Source: Nitrososphaerota archaeon (GTDB taxonomy: Archaea; Thermoproteota; Nitrososphaeria; Nitrososphaerales; Nitrosopumilaceae). Taken from it: a DNA stretch of 48,293 nucleotides. Below the pieces are notes generated by a model. That model worked only from the letters and a program-made list of their open reading frames with translations, was not told the DNA's origin and did not search any database. Positions 31,177-38,589 of this stretch are shown here, in pieces. Each line of letters starts with the position of its first letter. The first letter of the stretch is position 1. Made by a program: the position numbers and the translations under genes. The stretch covers positions 1-48,293 of the forward strand of contig JAGWFW010000006.1 of the NCBI GenBank assembly GCA_028867735.1, given 5' to 3'.

Positions 31177-32109
31177 CTAGATTACGCCACGAAGAATCAT
31201 TATTATCTTTTCTGCTATAACATTTGCAGCTAAAGCCTGAGCTTCTCTTGTCTGAGCTCCTATGTGTGGAGTACATATGACGTTTGGAAGCGTTGCAAGC
31301 TTGTTTCCTGTGGCAGGCTCTTTCTCAAATACATCTAGCGCCGCTCCTGCAATTTTTCCTTCCTTGAGTGCACCATAGAGTGCTTCCTCATCGATTACCT
31401 CTCCTCTAGAGGTATTAATGATGTAAGCAGTCTTTTTCATTTTTGACAGTCTTTGCGCATTTACCAGATGACTTGTTTCTGGCGTAAATGGTACATGAAA
31501 TGACACATAATCTGCACTTGACAACAATGTATCAAGATCTGCCTTGATAAGTCCCACTTCTCTTGAAAATTCATCAGGTATTGGAAATACATCGTATCCT
31601 ATGATATTCATATTGAGGGATTTTGCATGTCGTGCAAGTTTCTTTCCAATGTTACCCAGCCCAACAATGCCGAGATATTTTCCAGAAAGTTCACTTCCCA
31701 TCAGTTCTTTCTTTAGCCATTTTCCATTTCGTATTTCTCTGTCTGCCCTCGGTATCTCCCTTGCAAGGGACAGCATCAATCCTAGTACCAGTTCAGCTAC
31801 TGCATTCATTGCACCTTCCACTGCATTGATTACTCGTATGCCCTTTGTATTTGCGGCGTCTACATCTATATTGTCAAGACCCACTCCCACCCTGGCAATT
31901 ATTTTGCAGATGGCTGCCTTTTCTATCAATTCTTTTGTTAGTTTGGTCCTGCTTCGTACAATCACAATTTCATAACTGCCAATCTTCTCTCTGATCTGCT
32001 CTGGAGTAATTTCAGGTTCATAGGTAATGTTTAGACCATTTTTTTTCAATATCTCATTTAATACTTTGTCAACCTGATCACAGATCAAAACTTTTTGATT
32101 CATACTCAT
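31177..32109 (-). CDS. serA: D-3-phosphoglycerate dehydrogenase (short form)
   Basis: A 310-residue NAD-dependent 2-hydroxyacid dehydrogenase, first step of serine synthesis. It has EIVIVRSRTKLT with ARVGVGLDNIDVDAANTKGI, the nucleotide motif GIVGLGNIGKKLA, the catalytic Arg in INTSRGEVIDEEAL, Glu in DVFEKEPATG and His in VICTPHIGAQT. No C-terminal ACT domain is present, so it lacks the classical serine-feedback site. GATTATATTC lies about 26 bases upstream of the ATG. Confidence 0.9.
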   Translation of the reverse strand: MSMNQKVLICDQVDKVLNEILKKNGLNITYEPEITPEQIREKIGSYEIVIVRSRTKLTKELIEKAAICKIIARVGVGLDNIDVDAANTKGIRVINAVEGAMNAVAELVLGLMLSLAREIPRADREIRNGKWLKKELMGSELSGKYLGIVGLGNIGKKLARHAKSLNMNIIGYDVFPIPDEFSREVGLIKADLDTLLSSADYVSFHVPFTPETSHLVNAQRLSKMKKTAYIINTSRGEVIDEEALYGALKEGKIAGAALDVFEKEPATGNKLATLPNVICTPHIGAQTREAQALAANVIAEKIIMILRGVI

Positions 32110-32154
32110 GCAAGAAGACCAAATGTACAGAATATAATCATTGTGTGAAATTAG

Positions 32155-32170
32155 AATAAAAAAGGAAAAA
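32155..32170 (-). terminator. Poly-T terminator after nirK
   Basis: Fifteen bases after the nirK stop the minus strand reads TTTTTCCTTTTTTATT, the U-rich type of archaeal terminator, without a hairpin. Confidence 0.5.
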
Positions 32171-32185
32171 TTGGGATTGTTGGAC

Positions 32186-33490
32186 TTACTGTCCAGTCAT
32201 GTTTCCTATTTCGTTAGCACGTTCGTTTGTGCACTCACAGTGGACAAATGTCTGCTGTGGCATGCTTGTACCAGGCAGGCTCGAAGTTGGAGGTACAGCA
32301 TCCGACGGATTTGGAGCTGGACTTGCTTGAGCTAGCTGTATTGCAGCTGCACCAGTGAAGATGGCTGCATAGTCATGATTGACTATAACATATGCACCTG
32401 GCTCGTCATACACAGCATCAATGATTGCATCTTGTGAACCACCAATGTTCCATGTTTGAGTTCCCATTGCCTGTACCATGTTGCCCTGTGTAACTCTGTC
32501 CATCTGTCCTCCTACAATGTGGAAGAATAATGGCATGTTACCTTGGTTCAATACGAAGTATCGTATGTGTTGACCAACTGGTAGAATTAGTGGGGCTGCT
32601 TCATCATGACCGCCAGCACCTTTCCATACCTTTGTTACAACTGGATCATAACCAAATGGTTTGCCATTTATTACAGTCCAAGTCGTATTGTGTAAGAACA
32701 TTGCAGGTTGGTTGTAAGAACCATCTGCATTAAGGTACAGTTGGTTGAATTGCAAAGTAAACTCATATGCTGCTGGTGAAACTAGTGTGTTGTTTAACAC
32801 TACTTGACCATTTTGTGTTGCAGTTCTCTGGATTAGGAGTTTGTGGTAACCGTTGAGTGGATCAACAATAGTCATTCCGTACATGCCGGAAAGAACGTGT
32901 TGGTCCATACCAATTACACCTACACCTTCACAGTGATACTTGAAGGCACCAGGAGTGTTTGCAATGAACGCATATGTGTTTGACTTGCCTGGCATCACAG
33001 GACCAAAGTTTGGCACTGCAGAGATCCTACCAGCGTGCATATCAAGGCTATGAGCTGTCAGCTCAGTTGATGGAACATTTAGTGTAACCTCGACAACGTC
33101 GCCTTGTGTTACTCTAATTGTTGGACCAGGAACTTGGCCGTCAAAGGTCATTGCATGATACATCTTTCCGCCAGGAATGGGCAGATCGACGCTTTGTGCA
33201 GTCAAGGTAACCTCATGAACGGTTCGACCAGCTGCTTTTTCAGCTGCAACTTGATCTAGTGGAATTGCGTCCGCTCCGACCATATTGAATACCAGACCGC
33301 CGACGCTCTGTGCATCTTTTGCAGTGACAGAATCAATTGTCTGTGGTGTCACTTTGTCAATTGTCGCTGGTGATACGCCTAATGCGTTACCAGCTACTGA
33401 TTGCGTGTTTGAATATGTGCTACCGAACAGAATGCCGGCTACTGCTGCTACTGCAACAATAGACAGTATACTGTATCGCTTATTCATCAT
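32186..33490 (-). CDS. nirK: Copper-containing nitrite reductase (thaumarchaeal NirK)
   Basis: A 434-residue exported two-domain multicopper enzyme reducing nitrite to NO, a hallmark of ammonia-oxidising archaea. The signal peptide is about 1-32. Type 1 copper ligands are His147, Cys187, His198 and Met203; type 2 ligands are His152, His186 and His372 (YVIVNHDYAAIF). Catalytic Asp150 (HSLDMH) and His324 (FFHIVGGQMD) match the Asp98/His255 pair of bacterial NirK. After the fold a Pro/Ser linker leads to a Cys-containing tail, FVHCECTNERANE. A strong AT-rich promoter (33503-33520) precedes it and a poly-T follows, suggesting high expression. Confidence 0.92.
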   Translation of the reverse strand: MMNKRYSILSIVAVAAVAGILFGSTYSNTQSVAGNALGVSPATIDKVTPQTIDSVTAKDAQSVGGLVFNMVGADAIPLDQVAAEKAAGRTVHEVTLTAQSVDLPIPGGKMYHAMTFDGQVPGPTIRVTQGDVVEVTLNVPSTELTAHSLDMHAGRISAVPNFGPVMPGKSNTYAFIANTPGAFKYHCEGVGVIGMDQHVLSGMYGMTIVDPLNGYHKLLIQRTATQNGQVVLNNTLVSPAAYEFTLQFNQLYLNADGSYNQPAMFLHNTTWTVINGKPFGYDPVVTKVWKGAGGHDEAAPLILPVGQHIRYFVLNQGNMPLFFHIVGGQMDRVTQGNMVQAMGTQTWNIGGSQDAIIDAVYDEPGAYVIVNHDYAAIFTGAAAIQLAQASPAPNPSDAVPPTSSLPGTSMPQQTFVHCECTNERANEIGNMTGQ

Positions 33491-33502
33491 CTCGAGTCTT
33501 TT

Positions 33503-33520
33503 TTATAAGTATATTAATCT
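33503..33520 (-). promoter_or_regulatory. nirK promoter region
   Basis: On the minus strand this reads AGATTAATATACTTATAA. A TTAATA box is centred about 27 bases before ATG 33490, followed by a second AT-rich element. Confidence 0.45.
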
Positions 33521-33596
33521 ATTGGGTTTTGAAGCCAAAATAAGTGAAAGTTATGTCATTACTTGAGATATTTTTGTAATTTTTCAAATGCGAATG

Positions 33597-33603
33597 AATA
33601 TTA
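33597..33603 (+). promoter_or_regulatory. TATA box of fumarase
   Basis: AATATTA is centred 27 bases before GTG 33627. It lies inside the longer in-frame ORF that begins at ATG 33588 and argues against that start. Confidence 0.45.
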
Positions 33604-33626
33604 GGAATTTTAGTGGTAGGGTGCAC

Positions 33627-34988
33627 GTGGAATTTAGAACAGAGAGGGATTCACTGGGAGAAGTAAAGATCCCTTCTGAGGCATATTATGGTGCGTTCAC
33701 ATCAAGGGCAATCAACCAATACCATGTAACAGGTCTCAAACCCCACATCAATTTGATAATGGCATTTGTCATGATTAAAAGGTCAGCTGCTGTTGCCAAC
33801 ATGAAGACAAAGGCAATTGACGCAAAACGCGGAAATGCAATAGTAAAGGCATGTGACAAAATACTGGCAGGAAAGTTTCTTGACCAGTTCCTTATAGAAC
33901 CAATCAATTCGGGCGCTGGCACTGCCTTTAACATGAATACCAACGAGGTCATTGCAAACATTGCACTCGAAATTCTAGGAGAAAAGAAGGGGAATGACAA
34001 AGTATTACACTCTAACGATCATGTAAACATGTCACAGTCAAGCAATGATACGTTTCCAACTGCCATGCACGTGGCAATTCTTTTCAACATAAAACAAGTC
34101 ATTTCAGTGCTTGATGATTTGATTAAAACGATAACAAGAAAGGCGAAAGAGTTTTCGGGTTACAAGAAAATAGGCAGAACTCACCTCATGGATGCACTTC
34201 CCGTCACTCTCGGGGGAGAGTTTGCAGCATATACAACCGCCATTGCAAAAGCACGGGATGCAATTTTTGCTGCACAGAGAGAACTTGAACGCGTGGCTCT
34301 TGGAGGAACAGCAGTAGGAAGCGGTGCAAATACACCAAAGGGATACAGAATCCTTGCAATAGCAGAGCTTGCAAAGATTTCAAAGATTCCATTCAGACCG
34401 GAACCTGACATGCAATACGGTTTACAAAGCAGATTTGCAGTGGCAAACATTTCATCAACTTTGAGAAACCTAGCACTGGAACTTGGGAGATTTTCAAATG
34501 ATATGAGATTAATGGCGTCGGGCCCTGTTGCTGGCCTGTCAGAGATTGGAATACCTGCTGTTCACGCAGGCTCTTCCATCATGCCAGGAAAGGTCAATCC
34601 GTCGCTTGCAGAATGCATGAACATGGTGTGTTTTAACATAATTGGCAACGATACTACTGCGGCCCTCGCGGCTCAATCAGGACAGTTTGAGCTAAACGTG
34701 ATGCTCCCTGTCATGTTAAAAGCTGTGCTTGAATCAACAGACATGCTTAAGAACTTTGTACCAATATTTTCCAAGAATCTTGTTGCAGGGCTTAGCGCAA
34801 ACAAGCAAAAACTACGTCAATATATAGAAAACAGTCCTGTAATAGTAACGCTTCTTGCTCCAAAACTTGGCTACCTAGTTTCTGCTGACTTGTACAAAGA
34901 ATCACTCAAGACCGGAAAGACCATACGACAGATTGTAATCTCAAAAGGATTGATGAGCGAAAAAGAAGTCAATATGTTGCTTGGATAA
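33627..34988 (+). CDS. fumC: Class II fumarate hydratase (fumarase/aspartase superfamily)
   Basis: Homotetrameric enzyme expected to hydrate fumarate to malate in the thaumarchaeal carbon-fixation cycle. The signature GSSIMPGKVNPSLAE carries the catalytic serine. SSNDTFPTAMHVA, KKIGRTHLMDALPVTLG and GGTAVGSGANTP follow fumarase rather than aspartase wording, although YYGAFTSRAINQYHVTG leans towards aspartase, so aspartase activity is not fully excluded. GTG 33627 gives 453 residues starting MEFRTERDSLGEVKIPSE, the normal N-terminus; the ATG at 33588 would add 13 atypical residues. The methylthiotransferase starts one base after its stop. Confidence 0.85.
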   Translation: MEFRTERDSLGEVKIPSEAYYGAFTSRAINQYHVTGLKPHINLIMAFVMIKRSAAVANMKTKAIDAKRGNAIVKACDKILAGKFLDQFLIEPINSGAGTAFNMNTNEVIANIALEILGEKKGNDKVLHSNDHVNMSQSSNDTFPTAMHVAILFNIKQVISVLDDLIKTITRKAKEFSGYKKIGRTHLMDALPVTLGGEFAAYTTAIAKARDAIFAAQRELERVALGGTAVGSGANTPKGYRILAIAELAKISKIPFRPEPDMQYGLQSRFAVANISSTLRNLALELGRFSNDMRLMASGPVAGLSEIGIPAVHAGSSIMPGKVNPSLAECMNMVCFNIIGNDTTAALAAQSGQFELNVMLPVMLKAVLESTDMLKNFVPIFSKNLVAGLSANKQKLRQYIENSPVIVTLLAPKLGYLVSADLYKESLKTGKTIRQIVISKGLMSEKEVNMLLG

Positions 34989-34989
34989 C

Positions 34990-36258
34990 ATGGCAAAGAT
35001 ATGGGTTGAGGCATATGGATGCTCTGCAAGTTTTGCAGACTCTGAAATGATTACCGGGCTTGTGGTAAATGGCGGGCACACGCTTGCAGAAAACCCATCA
35101 GATGCAGATCTTAATGTAATTGTCACATGTTCTGTAAAAGACGCGACTGCAGACAAGATGGTTCACAGAATAAAACAATTAAAAAATAAACCGCTTGTTG
35201 TTGCAGGCTGTCTTCCCAAGGCAGAGACTACAACAGTAGAGAAGTTCAGCCCGAAGGCAAGCCTTCTTGGACCAAATTCCATCGGAAAGACATTGGAGAT
35301 AATAGATCTGACCCTGAAGGGACAAAGAAGAGTTGAGCTTGAAGATTCTGACATATCAAAGATAGGGCTGCCCAAAGTCCGCCTAAACCCTGCCGTTGGG
35401 ATAGTAGAGATAGCTAGCGGATGCATGAGCGAATGTACCTTCTGTCAAACAAAGCTATCAAAGGGGGATCTTCAGAGTTTCAGGATTGGCGACATTGTAA
35501 GACAGGTAAGACAGGAGATTCATGATGGATGCTGCGAAGTATGGCTTACATCAACTGACAATGGATGCTATGGACTAGATATTGGAACTGACCTTCCAAA
35601 CCTAGTCAATGCTGTCTCAGACATAGAACAGGACTTCATGGTTCGTATAGGCATGATGAACCCCATGTACATGCCCAGAATTCGAGACAGTCTGCTCAAG
35701 TCGTTTGAAAGCCCCAAGGTCTTCAAATTCCTTCACATTCCGGTTCAGAGTGGCAGTAACAAGGTGCTCAAAGACATGAAACGCGGGCATACTGCCGAAG
35801 TCTTTAGAAATACAAGCAAACTTTTTAGGGAAAAGTTTGGAAAATTCACAGTTTCCACAGACATCATAGTAGGATTTCCAACTGAAACTCGGGAGGACTT
35901 CGAACAGACGCTTGACCTCATACGAGAAACCCAGCCTGACATAGTCAACCTCTCAAGATACAGCGCAAGACGTGGAACAAAGGCCGCTTTGATGGACCAG
36001 ATCGAGGTGTCTGAGGTGATGCGAAGAAGCAAGACAGTTTTTGAGATGACAAATATGATATATCATGAAAGAAACCAGGAATGGATTGGCTGGAAGGGCG
36101 AGGTCATATTTGATGAAAGTTCGGAGGGAGTCATAAGGGGTCGCAACTATGCGTACAAGTCAGTTGTGGTCAGCGACGAGGTCAAGATTGGCCAAAAAGC
36201 AATAGTTGAGATAACAGAGGCCACAAGACATGGATTACGCGGTCATATTACGAGCTAA
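34990..36258 (+). CDS. tRNA (t6A37) methylthiotransferase, CDKAL1/e-MtaB type
   Basis: A 422-residue radical SAM enzyme that methylthiolates t6A at position 37 of ANN-decoding tRNAs. The N-terminal UPF0004 domain holds cluster cysteines in EAYGCSASFADSE, VTCSVKDAT and VAGCLPKAE. The radical SAM triad is IASGCMSECTFCQTKLS (CxxxCxxC), with HIPVQSGSNKVLKDMKRGHT downstream, and the C-terminal TRAM domain ends VEITEATRHGLRGH. Archaeal members are of the CDKAL1 branch. The ATG at 34990 is one base after the fumarase stop, so co-transcription is likely. Confidence 0.92.
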   Translation: MAKIWVEAYGCSASFADSEMITGLVVNGGHTLAENPSDADLNVIVTCSVKDATADKMVHRIKQLKNKPLVVAGCLPKAETTTVEKFSPKASLLGPNSIGKTLEIIDLTLKGQRRVELEDSDISKIGLPKVRLNPAVGIVEIASGCMSECTFCQTKLSKGDLQSFRIGDIVRQVRQEIHDGCCEVWLTSTDNGCYGLDIGTDLPNLVNAVSDIEQDFMVRIGMMNPMYMPRIRDSLLKSFESPKVFKFLHIPVQSGSNKVLKDMKRGHTAEVFRNTSKLFREKFGKFTVSTDIIVGFPTETREDFEQTLDLIRETQPDIVNLSRYSARRGTKAALMDQIEVSEVMRRSKTVFEMTNMIYHERNQEWIGWKGEVIFDESSEGVIRGRNYAYKSVVVSDEVKIGQKAIVEITEATRHGLRGHITS

Positions 36259-36300
36259 ATTTTTTAGATCGAAACTAGGATCAAAACTAAGCAACAAAGT

Positions 36301-36310
36301 TTTTTAATCA
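36301..36310 (+). promoter_or_regulatory. TATA box of the FtsZ-like gene
   Basis: TTTTTAATCA is centred 27 bases before ATG 36333. Confidence 0.5.
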
Positions 36311-36332
36311 TTTTTGCAAGCAAGAGAGAGTC

Positions 36333-37286
36333 ATGGAATTTCAGATGCAAGGACCAATTCTAGTTGTAGGATTGGGAGGCGCTGGGAGCAGACTTGCTGC
36401 AGGCATAAAAACAGAGATTGGATGCGATTCCCTTCTGATCAGTCACGACCCAAAGGACCTAAACCAAGAATCTTCCAAGATTTTGATAAATACCAACCCC
36501 ATTCTCAACCCATCAGCATATCTTATCAGAGGCATATCATTTGGTGCAAGAAGATCAATTGCTGAAAAACTAGCGTCCTATTCAACCGTAATAATAATAG
36601 CTAACTTGGCCGGAAAATCCGGTGCGGCGTTGGCCCCGGTTGTCTCCCAGATTAGCAAGGAAATGGGCAAAAATGTTCTTTCCTTTGGAATCATGCCTTT
36701 CAAATTTGAAAAGGACAAGATTTTCTTCTCAGGAGTTTCCCTAAAAAGACTAAAGGCGAATTCTGATTGCACCGTAATTATAGACAATGATGCTTTGCTT
36801 GACAGCAATCCAGATCTGACACCTGATTCTTGCAATGCCATTACAAATGCTGCCTTGATGTATGTTGTTTCCACTTTGAAAAACTCATCCCTGCCACTTA
36901 AGACAAACATTCTCTCAACCAGTAAAGACATATCAGATGTTGAAACATCTCTTAGAGACTCGATCAAGATGTTATACGAGGATGCGCCTCCAAACAGCAT
37001 CAAGAGTGCGTTGCTCTACGTAGTAGGAGGAAACAAAGTCCCGATTGGCGTTCTAAATTCAATGGTGAGTACCATCAGCGGAATATTTAGCAATGATAGT
37101 ACTAGGGTCAGTTTGTCTGTTGCAAATGGTGAAAAGTCCAAAGTGGTACTGCTTACCTCAATAGAAGGAGAGACGCGTTTTGACAGATATGACCCTCTAG
37201 GAATTGTTCCAAAAGAGAATATGCTAGATTGGGACGAACCAGACTCTAGCGTGAAGATAGACTTGGAACTAGAACAAATAGAATAG
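36333..37286 (+). CDS. Degenerate FtsZ-like protein
   Basis: A 317-residue tubulin/FtsZ-fold protein. T1 is VVGLGGAGSRLA (11-22); the T4 region reads NLAGKSGAALAPVVSQISKE (91-110) where FtsZ has GGGTGTGAAPVVA; LSFGIMPFKFEKD matches the FtsZ VTKPFSFEG strand; and DCTVIIDNDALLD (145-157) matches T6. The Gly-rich phosphate loop is eroded and no FtsZ-like T7 NxDxxD was found, so GTP hydrolysis is doubtful. Thaumarchaea divide mainly by the Cdv/ESCRT system and carry such divergent FtsZ of unknown role. It is convergent with rpl31e, two bases apart. Confidence 0.82.
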   Translation: MEFQMQGPILVVGLGGAGSRLAAGIKTEIGCDSLLISHDPKDLNQESSKILINTNPILNPSAYLIRGISFGARRSIAEKLASYSTVIIIANLAGKSGAALAPVVSQISKEMGKNVLSFGIMPFKFEKDKIFFSGVSLKRLKANSDCTVIIDNDALLDSNPDLTPDSCNAITNAALMYVVSTLKNSSLPLKTNILSTSKDISDVETSLRDSIKMLYEDAPPNSIKSALLYVVGGNKVPIGVLNSMVSTISGIFSNDSTRVSLSVANGEKSKVVLLTSIEGETRFDRYDPLGIVPKENMLDWDEPDSSVKIDLELEQIE

Positions 37287-37288
37287 AT

Positions 37289-37777
37289 TTACTCTTTTGA
37301 TTTCTTTGCAGGTTTAGATTCTGCAGCTTTCTTTTCTTCTTTCTTGGGTTTTTCTTCCGTCTTTTTCTCTTCAGCCTTTTTTTCTTCTTTCTTTGGCTTT
37401 TCTTCGATTACTTTCTTTTCTTCAGTTTTTGGTTTTTCATCAGATTTCTTCTCTTTGGGTTTTTCCTCTGCTTTCTTTTCCTCTTTCTTTGGCTTTTCTT
37501 CGGTTGCTTTCTTTTCTTCCTGATACTTTGAAACTATAATGTTACCATCGTCATCTTTGGATAATTTTACCCGAATTTTTCTTGGAGGATGTCTAATGCC
37601 GCGTTCCCAAACTAAATGACTGATTTCTTCTTCAATTTTTACACTCTCAGATTTCATGTGCTTTGTAGCAAATTCTCGTATCATGTTTATTGCTCGCTTT
37701 GCTCGCTGGTTGTTTGGAGAAAGCAATACCTTTCCCAGATTAATTGTGTAGATTCTCTCTAGTGTTTCTTCTGACAA
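37289..37777 (-). CDS. rpl31e: 50S ribosomal protein L31e with long Lys/Glu-rich tail
   Basis: Residues 1-86 are the L31e core (YTINLGKVLLSPNNQRAKRA, HLVWERGIRHPPRKIRVKLS). Residues 87-162 are a tail made of repeated EEKPKKEEKKAEEK-type units, nearly doubling the protein. L31e lies near the peptide exit tunnel, so the charged tail could project into solvent there. TTG 37777 begins directly after the L39e stop, a two-gene ribosomal unit. The core is certain; the role of the tail is unknown. Confidence 0.93.
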   Translation of the reverse strand: MSEETLERIYTINLGKVLLSPNNQRAKRAINMIREFATKHMKSESVKIEEEISHLVWERGIRHPPRKIRVKLSKDDDGNIIVSKYQEEKKATEEKPKKEEKKAEEKPKEKKSDEKPKTEEKKVIEEKPKKEEKKAEEKKTEEKPKKEEKKAAESKPAKKSKE

Positions 37778-37936
37778 CTAACCAACCCCCACGTCTGTTC
37801 GGCGCCACTGTCTCCTCTTCGGATTTGTTCTTACTCTACGCTTTGTCTTTACTATTATCCAAGCTGGAACGGCTGAATTCTGCTTTATCTTGCTCATCAG
37901 CCTAATCTTTCTTGGAGTTGACTTACGGGCAGCCAT
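37778..37936 (-). CDS. rpl39e: 50S ribosomal protein L39e
   Basis: A 52-codon gene from ATG 37936 to TAG 37780-37778. It encodes a very basic protein beginning MAARKSTPRKIRLMSKIKQN, with VPAWIIVKTKRRVRTNPKRR and QWRR, as in archaeal L39e, which lines the ribosome exit tunnel. A CATTTAAAAAG promoter lies about 27-35 bases upstream. The L31e start codon follows its stop with no gap. Confidence 0.93.
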   Translation of the reverse strand: MAARKSTPRKIRLMSKIKQNSAVPAWIIVKTKRRVRTNPKRRQWRRTDVGVG

Positions 37937-37986
37937 AAAAGTTTGAAAATCTTGACCTCTTTTTAAATGAATCTAAGAAACAGTGC

Positions 37987-38589
37987 TCAAAGTAAACCAT
38001 TTGATGATAGCGCCACAGTGATCTGATTTAACATTCTTGCAGAGGCCCCCCATATCAGATAATTTTGAAATTTGAAAATAAACATCTCTTGGATAGACCG
38101 ATGAGCTGGATCTTTATCGCCATCCATGGTTTTCAATAGTGGAATCAACGGGATTTTCAAGACTGATTCTATCTCATGGTTTGGAGTTATCAGGGGGATT
38201 TTCTCCTGAATTGTAATAAAAGGAGCAATCGTATAGCCAGAATTGAGCGTGGTAACGGGCTTGAGTTGTCCTACTATCTGTTCTCTTTGTATATCCACAC
38301 CCACCTCCTCCCTAGTCTCTCTCAGGGCAGTTGATAGAAGATCTGCATCATCATATTGCCACCTGCCTCCGGGAAACGATATCTCTCCTGCGTGATGGTC
38401 CATAGTCTTTGAACGTTCTGTCATAAGGATGGACGGTTCTGGGCCATAAATTATCACAAGTACCGCGGCAAGTTTGGTCTTCTTGTCATCATGCACTTTG
38501 GCGTTTATTGTACTAGATAATGCGTTTTTTATTTTTTCAAGATCCAATGCAATACCATCCATGGATTCGTTATTTTCTGTTGTGATCAC
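37987..38589 (-). CDS. Nudix hydrolase, CoA-pyrophosphatase-like
   Basis: A 200-residue Nudix enzyme. The NudL/UPF0035 motif is HHAGEISFPGGRWQYDDADL and the Nudix box continues TALRETREEVGVDI, with Asp in place of the first Glu as in other CoA-pyrophosphatase family members. It probably cleaves CoA or related nucleoside diphosphates. GTG 38589 overlaps the MetH TGA by four bases (GTGA), so it is the last gene of the methionine-synthase operon. Confidence 0.85.
   Translation of the reverse strand: MITTENNESMDGIALDLEKIKNALSSTINAKVHDDKKTKLAAVLVIIYGPEPSILMTERSKTMDHHAGEISFPGGRWQYDDADLLSTALRETREEVGVDIQREQIVGQLKPVTTLNSGYTIAPFITIQEKIPLITPNHEIESVLKIPLIPLLKTMDGDKDPAHRSIQEMFIFKFQNYLIWGASARMLNQITVALSSNGLL

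Noticed and set aside
37289-37517. Tandem DNA repeats in the L31e tail considered as a microsatellite or CRISPR-like array
   Set aside because: They are in frame, encode Lys/Glu units, have no regular spacers and are explained by the protein tail.
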